A stretch of DNA of 64,000 nucleotides. It comes from Pseudomonadota bacterium (lineage in GTDB: Bacteria; Desulfobacterota; Syntrophorhabdia; Syntrophorhabdales; Syntrophorhabdaceae). Shown here in pieces: positions 1 through 9,710 of this stretch; position 1 is the stretch's first letter, and each line of letters begins with the position of its first letter. The position numbers and the translations under genes were made by a program. Below the pieces are notes generated by a model. That model was not told the DNA's origin. It searched no databases and saw nothing but the letters and a program-made list of their open reading frames with translations. The stretch is from contig JAPLKA010000110.1 of NCBI GenBank assembly GCA_026388315.1, positions 1 through 64,000 of the forward strand, read 5' to 3'.

Positions 1-1767
1 GAGTTTCAGGTTGATTACGTCGAGGCTATACAGGAGCTCTTCTATATAGATAGTGCTATCTTCCTTTGTAAATACGAAACTTGCTTTACTTTTTATTCCG
101 GATTTTTTTTTTACAATGCCGGGGGCTTCGAAGGAGAGGTTGTCCATCACAATATCCCCGCTCAATTTAGTCCATTTGTTCTCCTGTTGAATCGCGAGGT
201 CCAGGTCTGTTGTACCCTCCATGTCTAAAGGGAGGGCAGTTAGAAAGGGCTTGGCATGGAATACATCCAGATCTCCTTTTATCTTAAAGTCCATAAATTT
301 TTTATGCCATTTTCCTCTGACCGTTATGTCCGTGCCGCCCCTGCTTAAGGTAAGCGGATCAAAGGCAATCTCATCGTTGGTGAATGTATAGGACCCTTTT
401 GCGTTAGCTGAAACCTTTTTCCAGATTGCGTCGGCATTATTCAGTTTCCCCGTTCCACGTAATGTGTATCCTTTCTTTTCATTCCCTCCGAATTCTATTG
501 TGCCATCGGTCTCCCCTTTTCTGAAGCTAAGCTCACCGAGGTCAAGCAGGGAGGGGACGTCTTTCAGATTAAAAACATAGTCCCCTTTAATGTTCATCTC
601 TTTGTCGTTTGTAAAGGGTATAACGCCTGATATATTACGAAACATACTTGTCTTGAACCACCCCTTGAAATTCGATAGATTTATCTTTTTGTCGTCGAAA
701 GTTATTGACCCTTCCACGTTTTTAAAATGGTGATTCTTGTATGATATGTCTCCGTCCTTAAATTCAAGGTCAGCATTTACAATATTTCCCTTTGAGAGGA
801 TGAATTTCTTTATTTTTACTTTTCCTTCATGGAGGTAATTCCATATATCGACCGGTGTTTTTGCGAGACGGTCAATCGTTATGTAGTGTTTTATATCCTG
901 GAGGTCGAGAAAGTCAGAACCAAGTTCTAACCGTGCTAAATCATTTTTTTCGAATTTCAAATCCAGCGTGAGGGGCGTGCCCTTAAACTGCATTTGACTC
1001 ATTTTAATATCTGTTACAGTGCCCGCGTAAGTAAGAAGAACATTCCCCCTCGTCTTACCAACGGAAAGAGCCTTTCTGAAAGGCTTATCTCTTTCCTCAT
1101 AGTCGAAGATTTCAAAAGGGCCGTTCAGAGAAAACTCCTTTTTTGTATAGATGAAGGGGCCATTAACATTCGCCTTGCCTTTTAAGTTATCTGAAAGTTT
1201 ATTCAAATTCAGTTGTGTCACATGAATCTGCCCTTTCAGATCAGGACCCCCGCTCTTATACATGCCTTCTCCCGAGGCCTTAAAACTTTTAAACCAGTAA
1301 TCATTTTCAACACCCATTTCAAAAGTGAAAGGTGTTCCGGGCTTGAAGTTGTTTATTCTTATCTCATGGACGATGAATGTATGGTTGCTGAATGCTACCT
1401 TGCCATTTTTTATCTCTAAGAGTTTGGTGAACAAGGGGACAAAACGTATTTTTCCTTTCAGGTCTGATATTTTAAGGTCAAAATCGGAAAAGACGACATT
1501 TTTAAGATGGAATCCTTCTTTGATTGCTACTGAAAAAAGCCACTTTTTTACATACCCCTCAACGTTTCCTTTTACGCTTAAATCGTTCAGGCTACAGATG
1601 ATGATTCCATCCGTGTACGTAAAATCAATCTTTGATATGCGAACTTCATAACCGGTGATTTTGCTTATCGCATAAGAACCGACAGAGGATATGTTCCCTT
1701 TTAAAATTCCTATGAAGAGCAAGGATAGAAAGACTATAATGAGGCAAATTATAAGAACTTTTTTCAT
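1..1767 (-). CDS. AsmA/TamB-like envelope protein, N-terminal part (cut by window edge)
   Basis: The minus-strand frame is open from an ATG at 1767 to the window edge (589 codons), so the C-terminus is missing. The start MKKVLIICLIIVFL is one N-terminal membrane anchor. The rest is a long series of beta-rich segments of the type DLKGKIRF, GSITFDDKKI and DITVRGKW, typical of AsmA/DUF748/TamB proteins that span the periplasm and carry or affect outer-membrane lipids. The start overlaps the comF stop by 4 bp (ATGA), so the two are translationally linked. Function is inferred from fold type only; the missing C-terminal domain would decide the subfamily. Confidence 0.72.
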   Translation of the reverse strand, partial: MKKVLIICLIIVFLSLLFIGILKGNISSVGSYAISKITGYEVRISKIDFTYTDGIIICSLNDLSVKGNVEGYVKKWLFSVAIKEGFHLKNVVFSDFDLKISDLKGKIRFVPLFTKLLEIKNGKVAFSNHTFIVHEIRINNFKPGTPFTFEMGVENDYWFKSFKASGEGMYKSGGPDLKGQIHVTQLNLNKLSDNLKGKANVNGPFIYTKKEFSLNGPFEIFDYEERDKPFRKALSVGKTRGNVLLTYAGTVTDIKMSQMQFKGTPLTLDLKFEKNDLARLELGSDFLDLQDIKHYITIDRLAKTPVDIWNYLHEGKVKIKKFILSKGNIVNADLEFKDGDISYKNHHFKNVEGSITFDDKKINLSNFKGWFKTSMFRNISGVIPFTNDKEMNIKGDYVFNLKDVPSLLDLGELSFRKGETDGTIEFGGNEKKGYTLRGTGKLNNADAIWKKVSANAKGSYTFTNDEIAFDPLTLSRGGTDITVRGKWHKKFMDFKIKGDLDVFHAKPFLTALPLDMEGTTDLDLAIQQENKWTKLSGDIVMDNLSFEAPGIVKKKSGIKSKASFVFTKEDSTIYIEELLYSLDVINLKL

Positions 1768-2471
1768 GAAGGTGTCCGCGCCAGGGCAAAAAAGATAATC
1801 CTTTCTGCGCCTGCCTTTAAAAGCATCCGTGACGCCTCTTTTGCCGTGTAGCCTGTAGTAAAAAGGTCGTCTACAAGCAATGCCCTTTTGCCCTTTATTT
1901 TATCACCATTTTTTACCGAAAAAACACCTTTGATATTTTTTTTCCTCTCATCCCTGTGGAGGGCGTATTGATCCTTTGTGCTCTTTGATTTGTAGAGGAC
2001 GGAGTGATGTAATGGTTTGTTTGTTATAGCAGAAATTTCTTCACCTATAATGAATGACTGGTTAAAGCCCCTCTCTTTCAGCCTCTTGTTTGTTACGGGA
2101 ACAGGGATTATGCAGTCAAATATTTCAGAGAAATATAAAATATTGTCTTTAAGGAGACGGGTAAGGTTTCTGCCTACGTCTATCCTGCCGTCAAATTTGA
2201 ATGCATGGATTGCATCGCGAAGGTGATTTTCAAAATAAAAACCATAGCGACCCTCCTGAAACCCCCTTTCTTCTTCGATGCATTCACCGCATACGATCTT
2301 TTTTCCGATCCGTCGTCCACAGAGGGGACATGCCGTCGCATCTTCTACGAATGCAAATGATGTGACGCAATTCTTGCAGAGTATTTCACCTTTAGAACCG
2401 CATCCGCCACAGTGTAGGGGGTATATGATTTCCGAAACGGCATTAAATAAGTTATGCACCGTATTTGTCAA
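1764..2471 (-). CDS. ComF family phosphoribosyltransferase-like protein
   Basis: A protein of 235 residues with an N-terminal double zinc ribbon (Cys21/24/32/35 and Cys48/51/61/64) followed by a type I phosphoribosyltransferase fold. The PRPP-binding motif ALLVDDLFTTGYTA lies near residue 200. This layout is that of ComFC/GntX proteins, linked to DNA uptake or DNA metabolism, although the reaction is not firmly known. The start lies 20 bp inside the upstream apgM gene and the stop overlaps the AsmA-like gene by 4 bp, so it sits in a tightly packed operon. Confidence 0.88.
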   Translation of the reverse strand: MTNTVHNLFNAVSEIIYPLHCGGCGSKGEILCKNCVTSFAFVEDATACPLCGRRIGKKIVCGECIEEERGFQEGRYGFYFENHLRDAIHAFKFDGRIDVGRNLTRLLKDNILYFSEIFDCIIPVPVTNKRLKERGFNQSFIIGEEISAITNKPLHHSVLYKSKSTKDQYALHRDERKKNIKGVFSVKNGDKIKGKRALLVDDLFTTGYTAKEASRMLLKAGAERIIFFALARTPS

Positions 2472-3648
2472 GCTTCAACCCATGGGCAAGGACGAGGGAC
2501 ATGAGTTGTTTGCTGTATATTGTTCCAATACTCCCGGTAATGCAGTTTTTTTCGTGAAAGGTCATCCCGTCTTTTTCGCCCGTTTGTGTAACAATCAGAA
2601 GCGGCACTGGATGCCAGCTATGACCTTTGAGCGGGCAGGGGGTTGAATGGTCACCGGTAATCACCAGAACATGAGGCTTGAGATCGTATATAGCAGGCAC
2701 TATTCTATCAACCTTCTCGATGGCATCGACTTTTGCAGCGAAATTTCCATCTTCTCCGGCAGTGTCGGTCTCTTTTATATGCATGAAGAAAAATTGATAC
2801 GAATTGTAATTGTCCTTCAAAATCTTAACCATTTCTTCATAGTCTTTCGGCTCTTCTTTGACATCCATGCCGAGCACCTTTGCTATCCCGCGGTACATAG
2901 GATATGTGGCAATTGCAAGGGCATTTAGGTTGTAGTTCACTGAAAAGGCCGGCATATCCGGTTTCATGGAAAAACCCCTTAACAGAACGCCGTTTGCTAT
3001 TTTCTCGTCTTTTAAAAGCCCCAGAGCACGTTTTATGAAGCTGTTAATTATTGTACTCGAGAATTCGGCTTCGCCCGATTTTGGGGATGAATAGGCAAGG
3101 GGCTTGTTGTCTTTGTGGGGATCTGCATCGGTTAGTTTATCCGAGAGATTTTTGCCTCTGAATATGAGTGCAAAACGGTGGGATTTTCCTGGTTTTACAA
3201 TGATCTTGACACCTTCAATCTCGGGAATAGCTTTTGCAATTGTCGCACATAGGCGCTCCGTTTCTTTTGTTTCAATTCTCCCGGCCCTCCGGTCTATGAC
3301 AACTCCGTCTTTTACGGTACAGAAGTTTGCGCGCGCCGCAAGGTCGCCATCCTGTAAATCCATATTGAGCCCCAACACCTCAAGGACGCCCCTGCCGATT
3401 TCATATGTTACAGGGTCATACCCGAAGAGACTCAGGTGGCCGGGCCCGCTCCCCGGTGTTATGCCTATATCGACGGGCATAATGCGCCCCAGAATACCGG
3501 TTTCCAAGGCAAGTTTATCGATGTTGGGTTTTTTTGCCGCTTCAAGGGGGGTAAGGAATGAAAATTGAGGATTCGGTATGTCTCCGAGTCCATCGAGGAT
3601 GAGGAATATAATCTTATTACTATTTGTTAATAAGAGGTCTTTAATCAT
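2452..3648 (-). CDS. apgM: 2,3-bisphosphoglycerate-independent phosphoglycerate mutase, archaeal type
   Basis: A protein of 398 residues in the alkaline-phosphatase superfamily. It interconverts 3- and 2-phosphoglycerate in glycolysis/gluconeogenesis without a bisphosphate cofactor. Visible landmarks are the metal-binding start FLILDGLGD, the family motif GSGPGHLSLFGYDP around residue 70, and the C-terminal metal site ITGDHSTPC followed by GHSWHPVP. Length and motif order match ApgM rather than the longer GpmI. It overlaps comF by 20 bp and abuts the upstream TPR gene (stop at 3648), so it is co-transcribed with them. Confidence 0.92.
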   Translation of the reverse strand: MIKDLLLTNSNKIIFLILDGLGDIPNPQFSFLTPLEAAKKPNIDKLALETGILGRIMPVDIGITPGSGPGHLSLFGYDPVTYEIGRGVLEVLGLNMDLQDGDLAARANFCTVKDGVVIDRRAGRIETKETERLCATIAKAIPEIEGVKIIVKPGKSHRFALIFRGKNLSDKLTDADPHKDNKPLAYSSPKSGEAEFSSTIINSFIKRALGLLKDEKIANGVLLRGFSMKPDMPAFSVNYNLNALAIATYPMYRGIAKVLGMDVKEEPKDYEEMVKILKDNYNSYQFFFMHIKETDTAGEDGNFAAKVDAIEKVDRIVPAIYDLKPHVLVITGDHSTPCPLKGHSWHPVPLLIVTQTGEKDGMTFHEKNCITGSIGTIYSKQLMSLVLAHGLKLDKYGA

Positions 3649-5015
3649 TATACTCCTTCTCTGTCCCAGTCTTCTCCTTCATAAAACATTTTCAGTTCCG
3701 ATGATTCGGTGTGAAGAAAATCTTCTTTCTTAACGCTGACTGTATCCCAACTGTTGCAATTTTCACAGAAATTGACCCATTCCACTTTCTTGGCCTGGCA
3801 ATTGGTGCAAATAAAGGGGATATAAACGTGTTCTGCGGGAAAGGCTTTCTTGAATTCCTCAACGGCATTTTCCATTTCGCCTCTGTGGATGTATGCTTCA
3901 GCCATTGCCTTATGCAAGCCCTTAAAATCTAATCCTTCTGCAAACAAGGTGTTTAACATATCTATAGCTTCATCGATCATCTCGAGTCTCAGACATAACC
4001 GTGCGTAAAGAAACGATACAAGATAGTTATTAGGTGATATATCGAGTATTCTTCTGTAAATTTTTAATATAACCTCAGGATTTCCTCTGTCGATATATAA
4101 ATCTTCCATTTTCAGAAGAAATACGATGTGACCTGTTTTGGAATAACCTCTTCCGTATACCCTGCCGGCTTCATTTAATTTGCCGGTTTTTTTGTACGCC
4201 TCAGCCAGCAGTATGTATGAGGGGATGAATCTCTTGTCTTCGCTTATAATCTCCTTTAATTCCTTGATGATTGCTTCAGAGTTTGCTTCAAACTTGTTGT
4301 TGAACAACGTCTCAGTCTTTTCGTACCGTATGCCCAGCACCCTCAGATTTTCGTCTTCTGTTTTGATAAACTTCTTTATCTTCTTTTCCACCTCGTACGC
4401 TTCATCCCAACTCTTGCCGGAGATATAAAAATCTCTGAGCATGGTCAAGGTTTCTAAATTCGATTCATTAAGTTGCAATGCCTCTTTAAGTTCATTTTCG
4501 ATTTTTTGGGTGTCCTTCGCAATGACCCGGACCTTAACCTTTTTCAACAGTATGGATTCTCTTTTTCCAAGATATGTTTCTGCAAGTTCCAGGGTCTCTA
4601 TTGCCTTACTGTAATCTTTTGCAGAAACGTATAAATCTGAGAGATGCATATATGTGTCTTCCACATCCGGGAGCCTTCTGATCAGTTTGTTCAGGCTCTC
4701 TATGGCCTTTTCCCTGTCTCCCCTCATCTCATACGATTTTGCCTTTTCGAATAATTCCTTAAACTCGTCTTTCTTTCTCCCTTTCCGGTCTTCCCTCCAT
4801 CCAACTATCAGCCTTTTGAGATCATAAAAGAAGCTTATTATAATCGAAAAAATTACCCCCAGGATGAACGATGCTACCACATAGGTTGCAACGCTCGTTT
4901 CATAAAACTTTCCATATCCAAAGTAAAGCTTTACGTTTTCAGGGTTAAGGTGGTCGACGTAAAGATAAAACAGGAGAAACAGTAGAAACAGAAAAAAGAA
5001 GATTTTAAATTTCAT
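3648..5015 (-). CDS. LapA-LapB-like fusion: membrane-anchored TPR protein with rubredoxin-type zinc ribbon
   Basis: A protein of 455 residues. Two hydrophobic segments (about 1-20 and 40-66) surround a short NPENVKLYFGYGKFYETS stretch, the pattern of a LapA (DUF1049) domain. A basic linker and a long array of TPR repeats (about 85-390) follow. The C-terminus holds a rubredoxin-like ribbon, CTNCQ...CENC, as in LapB/YciM. In enteric bacteria LapB controls LPS synthesis by steering LpxC proteolysis by FtsH; LapA is a separate small protein. Here both appear joined in one chain. The role in LPS control is inferred from family. Confidence 0.8.
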   Translation of the reverse strand: MKFKIFFFLFLLFLLFYLYVDHLNPENVKLYFGYGKFYETSVATYVVASFILGVIFSIIISFFYDLKRLIVGWREDRKGRKKDEFKELFEKAKSYEMRGDREKAIESLNKLIRRLPDVEDTYMHLSDLYVSAKDYSKAIETLELAETYLGKRESILLKKVKVRVIAKDTQKIENELKEALQLNESNLETLTMLRDFYISGKSWDEAYEVEKKIKKFIKTEDENLRVLGIRYEKTETLFNNKFEANSEAIIKELKEIISEDKRFIPSYILLAEAYKKTGKLNEAGRVYGRGYSKTGHIVFLLKMEDLYIDRGNPEVILKIYRRILDISPNNYLVSFLYARLCLRLEMIDEAIDMLNTLFAEGLDFKGLHKAMAEAYIHRGEMENAVEEFKKAFPAEHVYIPFICTNCQAKKVEWVNFCENCNSWDTVSVKKEDFLHTESSELKMFYEGEDWDREGV

Positions 5016-5018
5016 TGC

Positions 5019-5372
5019 TTATAGCCCCTTCTCTTCCATCTGTCGCTTGCATGTAATACAATAACGCGCCACTGGATTTGCCTCAAGTCTTTTTTCATTT
5101 ATTTTTTCATCACATTCTTCACATATCCCGTAAGTCTCATTTACTATCTTGTCGAGGGCATTGTCTATGTCCTTTAAGAGTTTTAAATCGTTATTGCTTA
5201 TACTCATAAGTATATCGGCATTATATGAATTGCTTGCGGCATCTGCCATATCCTGAATCCCGTCTGTCCCAAGTGTATATGAATCCTCTTTTAACTTCTT
5301 TGCCTTGGTCAGTATCTCGTCTCTCATCTTCAGCAATCTCTTCCTGAAATATTCAAGCTTCTCTTTTTCCAT
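5019..5372 (-). CDS. DksA/TraR-type C4 zinc finger protein
   Basis: A protein of 117 residues: a charged N-terminal helical region, a middle DGIQDMADAASNS segment and a C-terminal C4 zinc finger (CEEC, 17 residues, CITC). DksA-type proteins bind the RNA polymerase secondary channel and modulate initiation with ppGpp. This one is shorter than E. coli DksA (151), nearer to the short DksA/YteA group, so a general stringent-response role is likely but not certain. The start lies 20 bp inside rsfS. Confidence 0.85.
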   Translation of the reverse strand: MEKEKLEYFRKRLLKMRDEILTKAKKLKEDSYTLGTDGIQDMADAASNSYNADILMSISNNDLKLLKDIDNALDKIVNETYGICEECDEKINEKRLEANPVARYCITCKRQMEEKGL

Positions 5373-5742
5373 TGTCCACCTCTATATTGGTTGTTTTCTC
5401 TTTTTCCATTCTGTACCTTTTTGCTTCTATCCAGAGACTTTCAAGGTCATACAAATCTCTCAGGGGCTCGATGAATATATGAACAATTATGTCCCGGTAA
5501 TCTATAATCACCCATCTTCCTTCATTATATCCTTCTACTGAGTAAGGCAATATGCCATCTCCCTTCATACTTGTTTCGATATGTTCGGATATGGTTTTCA
5601 CATGCCTTTCACTCGTTCCGTTCACCAGCAGAAAAAAATCCGTAATATCCGTAAGGCCTTTAAGATCAAGCATCAGAACGTCTTTTGCTTTTTTTTCTTC
5701 CGCATACCTCGCACATGTTTTAATTTTTTCCAGTGTTTCCAT
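5353..5742 (-). CDS. rsfS: ribosome silencing factor RsfS
   Basis: A protein of 129 residues with the RsfS/Iojap core: DVLMLDLKGLTDITDFF, VNGTSERHV, a central EGYNEGRWVIIDYRDIIVH and the conserved end FYDLE-like segment YDLESLWIEA. RsfS binds ribosomal protein uL14 (L14) and prevents subunit joining during starvation. It lies directly after nadD (stop 5743, start 5742), the conserved nadD-rsfS pairing of many bacteria. Confidence 0.94.
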   Translation of the reverse strand: METLEKIKTCARYAEEKKAKDVLMLDLKGLTDITDFFLLVNGTSERHVKTISEHIETSMKGDGILPYSVEGYNEGRWVIIDYRDIIVHIFIEPLRDLYDLESLWIEAKRYRMEKEKTTNIEVDNGKREA

Positions 5743-6381
5743 TTATACCCTGTATAATCCCTTTTCGCTGATTATTTTTTCTACCGTTTGAGGAACAATA
5801 TACCTTGTCGTCTTCCCGTTTTTTACATTTTCCCGTATCCTGGTGGATGAGATATCGAGCTGAGTAACGCGATGTAAATAAATCTTATTTCCCGAGACAT
5901 GCTGAAACGAGCGGTTGTCCATCTTTTTCATTTTCACCTTCAAATCCTCAGGGAAAATATCTTTGATAAAAGTCTTTCCATTCGAGGGCCTGATCATGAT
6001 AATGAAATTAGTATGATGGAATATTTCCCTGTAGTCATGCCATGTATCAATTTCAGAAAAAGCATCGACGCCTATGATGAAGTACAATGTCTTAAAACGT
6101 TTCTCAAATGCCCTTACCGTGTCTATTGAATATGACACGCCCTCCCTTTTCAGTTCAATTTCAGAAGCACGCAGATAAGGGTTGCCCCTTATGGCGCTTT
6201 TTATCATTCTGAGCCTTATATCTGCACCGGTAATCCCCTGTCTTCTTTTGTGAGGAGGGATGTAAGCCGGTACGAAGTAGACTCTGTCTAACAGAAAAAA
6301 CTCCCGTATTTCCTCTGCAGCCCTCAAGTGTCCAATATGTACCGGGTCGAAGGTTCCTCCGAATAAGCCTATTTTCATCAT
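5743..6381 (-). CDS. nadD: nicotinate-nucleotide adenylyltransferase
   Basis: A protein of 212 residues that adenylates nicotinate mononucleotide in NAD synthesis. It has the nucleotidyltransferase motif GLFGGTFDPVHIGH at the N-terminus and the ISSTRIRE signature near the C-terminus. The start is a tandem ATGATG; the first overlaps the proA stop by 4 bp, so initiation is probably coupled to proA termination. Length is normal for the family. Confidence 0.95.
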   Translation of the reverse strand: MMKIGLFGGTFDPVHIGHLRAAEEIREFFLLDRVYFVPAYIPPHKRRQGITGADIRLRMIKSAIRGNPYLRASEIELKREGVSYSIDTVRAFEKRFKTLYFIIGVDAFSEIDTWHDYREIFHHTNFIIMIRPSNGKTFIKDIFPEDLKVKMKKMDNRSFQHVSGNKIYLHRVTQLDISSTRIRENVKNGKTTRYIVPQTVEKIISEKGLYRV

Positions 6382-7622
6382 TCCCTCAACTGTCCGTCAC
6401 CAAAGGCAATAAATTTTGTTACCGTAAGCTCTTCCAGTCCCATAGGGCCAAAGGCATGTAACTTTGTCGTGCTGATACCCATTTCAGCCCCAAGGCCCAA
6501 CTGATAGCCGTCATTTAACCTGGTGGACGCGTTAACGAGCACCAGTGATGAGTTAAGCTCCCTTAAAAACCTCCAGGCATTATTGTAATTTGCCGTTATG
6601 ATAGCCTCTGTATGGTCAGAGCCATATTTTCGTATATGGTGGATCGCTTCATCCATGTCCTTTACGGTTTTGATGGAAAGTACAAGATCGAGATACTCTT
6701 CATGCCAGTCGAACTCATTTGCCTCGTCGATACCCTCTATAATCTCTGTTGTTTTGTTGCAGCCCCTGAGTGTGACGCCGCTGTTCTTGAGTATTCTTGC
6801 CATCTCAGGCAAAAAGGCTTTTGCAATGGATTCATGGACGAGTAGTGTCTCCATGGCATTGCATGTGGCAGGCTTTTGTATCTTTGCATTAAGGCATACC
6901 TTATATGCAAGGTCAATATCTGCCCACTCATCGACATAGATGTGACACACACCCTTATAATGTTTCAGGACGGGGATGCTTGACTGTTCAACAACGTTCC
7001 TTATAAGGGCTTCGCCGCCCCTTGGTATGATAAGATCAATATACTGATCCTGCTTGAGAAGCTCGTAAATATATGCCCTGTCACCCGTTTCAACAAGCTG
7101 GGCTACCTCTTCGGAGATGCCTTCCTGCCTCAGGGATTCCATGATCAAATGAAAAAAGGCAATATTCGAGTAGTAGGCCTCGGAGCCCCCCTTGAGGATC
7201 ACGCAATTTCCACTTTTCAGGCAGAGGGAGAATGCATCAACGGTGACGTTAGGGCGGGATTCGTATATAACAAGGATAACCCCGATAGGAATTCTCATTT
7301 TTCCTACAAGAAGTCCATTTGGCCGCTTCCAGAGTCGCATCACCTCACCGACAGGGTCAGGCAGTGCGATAACATCTCTAATGCTTGTCTGCATCTCTTT
7401 TATGACCTTTTCATCGATCTTTAATCTTTCTATCAGACTTTTCTGAAGCCCTCCTTTTTCCGCCTCTTCTATATCTTTTTTGTTTTCAAGAAAAAGGTAA
7501 TCCATTTTTTCCGAAATGAGCCTTTCAAGCGTATTAAGAATACTATTTTTCTTTTCCGTAGAAAGATGTGCAAGTATATGGGATGCCTCTTTTGTCTTCT
7601 TTGCAAGCTCTATCGGTTTCAT
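6378..7622 (-). CDS. proA: glutamate-5-semialdehyde dehydrogenase (gamma-glutamyl phosphate reductase)
   Basis: A protein of 414 residues of the aldehyde dehydrogenase superfamily. It reduces gamma-glutamyl phosphate with NADPH, the second step of proline synthesis. Typical ProA segments are visible: IPIGVILVIYESRPNVTVDA, LKGGSEAYYSN, the catalytic-cysteine region KIQKPATCNAMETLLV and the C-terminal LGLGAEMGISTTKLHAFGPMG. It overlaps proB by 4 bp (stop of proB at 7619), giving a proB-proA operon. Confidence 0.96.
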   Translation of the reverse strand: MKPIELAKKTKEASHILAHLSTEKKNSILNTLERLISEKMDYLFLENKKDIEEAEKGGLQKSLIERLKIDEKVIKEMQTSIRDVIALPDPVGEVMRLWKRPNGLLVGKMRIPIGVILVIYESRPNVTVDAFSLCLKSGNCVILKGGSEAYYSNIAFFHLIMESLRQEGISEEVAQLVETGDRAYIYELLKQDQYIDLIIPRGGEALIRNVVEQSSIPVLKHYKGVCHIYVDEWADIDLAYKVCLNAKIQKPATCNAMETLLVHESIAKAFLPEMARILKNSGVTLRGCNKTTEIIEGIDEANEFDWHEEYLDLVLSIKTVKDMDEAIHHIRKYGSDHTEAIITANYNNAWRFLRELNSSLVLVNASTRLNDGYQLGLGAEMGISTTKLHAFGPMGLEELTVTKFIAFGDGQLRE

Positions 7623-8722
7623 ATGATTACCATGTTGTCCCGGTGCACTATTTCTTCAGCATATTTATACCCAAGCTTTTTTTCTATAGCAACACTTTTT
7701 AAGCCCTTTATTTTATTAATATCGGATGATGAGTAGTTTGTTATCCCTCTGGCAATAACCTGTCCGGACATATTATTCAACTCAATACACTCGCCCCTTG
7801 AAAAATCGCCTTCAACAGTTGTGATACCGGAAGGCAGGAGACTCTTTCCGTTGTGAACTAAGGCGCCCTCTGCTCCTTCGTCTACCCATATCTTGCCCTT
7901 CACTTTGAAGGCAAAGGCCGTCCACCACTTGTTCCTTGCCAGTTTTGCCTCCGGCTGAAACAGAGTGCCTATATTTTCCCCTTTGATCACCCGCCATGCG
8001 ATATTTTCAATGTCACCCCTCACAATCCTTGTAGGGATGCCGTAGCAACCTGCCTTCTTTGCCGCTTCGAGCTTACTCACCATGCCACCAATGCTCTTTT
8101 CGCTCCGTGTTCCGCTGGCTAATTTTTCAATTTTATCGTCAATTTTTTTTACAACGCTGATGATACATGCATCCGGGTATTTCTGGGGATCCTTATCGCA
8201 TAAACCATCAACGTCGGAGAGGAGCATGAGCAAATCGGAGTTTGAGATCTGCGCAATGAGGGCAGAAAGGTTGTCGTTGTCGCCAAACCGGATCTCCTTG
8301 AAAGAGAGGGCATCGTTTTCATTGATAACAGGGACGATATTCATGGACAGCAATGAGTTTAACGTATTCATGAGGTTTAAGCATCTGCTTTTACTCTTTA
8401 TATCCTCGTGGGTGAGGAGCACCTGCCCTATTTTCAATTTTTCCTTTTCAAAGGCATCCATATACATCTTCATAAGCTTAATCTGCCCTACTGATGCAAG
8501 GGCCTGTCTTTTTTCAATCTCTTTCGGTTTCTTTTTAAGTCCCAGCGTTTCCATGCCGCTCGCTATTGCGCCGCTTGAAACAATGATTGACTCGATCCCT
8601 TTGTCTTTAATGTTTTTTACCTGTTTTGCAAGGTTTCTCACCATGTCTGTGCTGATCTTTTTCTCTTTGTCCAGGAGCACTGATGTTCCTACTTTAATAA
8701 CAACCCTTTTTACGTTGAGCAT
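7619..8722 (-). CDS. proB: glutamate 5-kinase with C-terminal PUA domain
   Basis: A protein of 367 residues. The amino-acid kinase domain (about 1-255) shows VVIKVGTSVLLD, SSGAIASGM and PVINENDALSF; the C-terminal part (about 275-355) is a PUA domain, as in the full-length E. coli enzyme. It phosphorylates glutamate as the committed, usually proline-inhibited, step of proline synthesis. It is followed by proA with a 4-bp overlap and preceded by obgE 10 bp upstream. Confidence 0.96.
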   Translation of the reverse strand: MLNVKRVVIKVGTSVLLDKEKKISTDMVRNLAKQVKNIKDKGIESIIVSSGAIASGMETLGLKKKPKEIEKRQALASVGQIKLMKMYMDAFEKEKLKIGQVLLTHEDIKSKSRCLNLMNTLNSLLSMNIVPVINENDALSFKEIRFGDNDNLSALIAQISNSDLLMLLSDVDGLCDKDPQKYPDACIISVVKKIDDKIEKLASGTRSEKSIGGMVSKLEAAKKAGCYGIPTRIVRGDIENIAWRVIKGENIGTLFQPEAKLARNKWWTAFAFKVKGKIWVDEGAEGALVHNGKSLLPSGITTVEGDFSRGECIELNNMSGQVIARGITNYSSSDINKIKGLKSVAIEKKLGYKYAEEIVHRDNMVII

Positions 8723-8732
8723 GCGTTGCCTT

Positions 8733-9710
8733 TTATTCCTTCCTGCTTATTAATTTTCCTAAAACATCAACCCCGTGACCCGTTAATGCACTGATTTTAA
8801 CGACCTCTTCGCCCTTATCTGTAAAATATGCTTTCCATTTCCTGACCTTTGAGGGAGACGAAAGGTCTGTCTTGTTTAAGGCTAATACCCTTTCTTTCTT
8901 GAGCATTTCCTTGTTGTAGGAGGTGAGTTCGTTTAAAAGCATTGTGTAATCTTCTTCTATTGAAGGTGATGACAGGTCAAGCAAAACCAAAAGTTTCCCT
9001 GTCCTTTCGATGTGTTTTAAGAACATAAGGCCTAATCCCCTTCCTTTTGATGCACCGTCTATTATGCCAGGAATGTCAGCAATAACAAATGTCCTGTCGT
9101 TGTCCCTCATAACACCGAGGGTCGGGGTCAATGTGGTAAAGGGGTAATCACCTATCCGTGGTTTCGCATCTGTTAATCTGGATATAAGGGTTGATTTACC
9201 GGCATTGGGAAGGCCTACGATACCTATATCAGCAAGGAGTTTTAATACGAGGTATAAATCTTTCTCTTCTCCTTCTCCGCCGTAATCAAATTGAACAGGC
9301 GCCCTGTTTGTGGGTGTTGCAAAATGCGTGTTACCTCTTCCGCCCCTGCCGCCTTTTGCAATGATATGCGTTTCCTCATCCTCTGTAATATCGCATACAG
9401 GTATTGAATAATTCACATCATACACGATTGTACCAAGGGGGACAGAAATAAAAATATCCTTTCCGTCTCTGCCTTTTTTATTATTACCGCTTCCGTTTTT
9501 GCCGTTTTCTGCTTTGTAGATTTTTTTATATTTAAAATCTAAAAGGCTTGAGAGGCCTTTTTTACCAACTATGGTTACATCTCCCGCTTTGCCGCCATCA
9601 CCACCGTCAGGCCCACCCCTGGGGATAAATTTTGCCCTTCTGAAACTTGCGCAACCCTTCCCGCCATCTCCTGCTTTTACGTGTATCTTGGCTTCATCAA
9701 CAAACTTCAT
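8733..9710 (-). CDS. obgE: GTPase Obg/CgtA
   Basis: A protein of 325 residues. The glycine-rich Obg fold (1-155, with [14 protein letters not shown] and KGGRGGRGN) precedes the G domain with P-loop [14 protein letters not shown] and the NKTD specificity motif. It takes part in late 50S assembly and stringent control. The C-terminal extension of some Obg proteins is absent. The start overlaps the rpmA stop by 4 bp, the conserved rplU-rpmA-obgE order. Confidence 0.96.
   Translation of the reverse strand: MKFVDEAKIHVKAGDGGKGCASFRRAKFIPRGGPDGGDGGKAGDVTIVGKKGLSSLLDFKYKKIYKAENGKNGSGNNKKGRDGKDIFISVPLGTIVYDVNYSIPVCDITEDEETHIIAKGGRGGRGNTHFATPTNRAPVQFDYGGEGEEKDLYLVLKLLADIGIVGLPNAGKSTLISRLTDAKPRIGDYPFTTLTPTLGVMRDNDRTFVIADIPGIIDGASKGRGLGLMFLKHIERTGKLLVLLDLSSPSIEEDYTMLLNELTSYNKEMLKKERVLALNKTDLSSPSKVRKWKAYFTDKGEEVVKISALTGHGVDVLGKLISRKE

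Noticed and set aside
2278-2646. Plus-strand frame of 122 codons
   Set aside because: Antisense to comF and apgM, both strongly supported by motifs.
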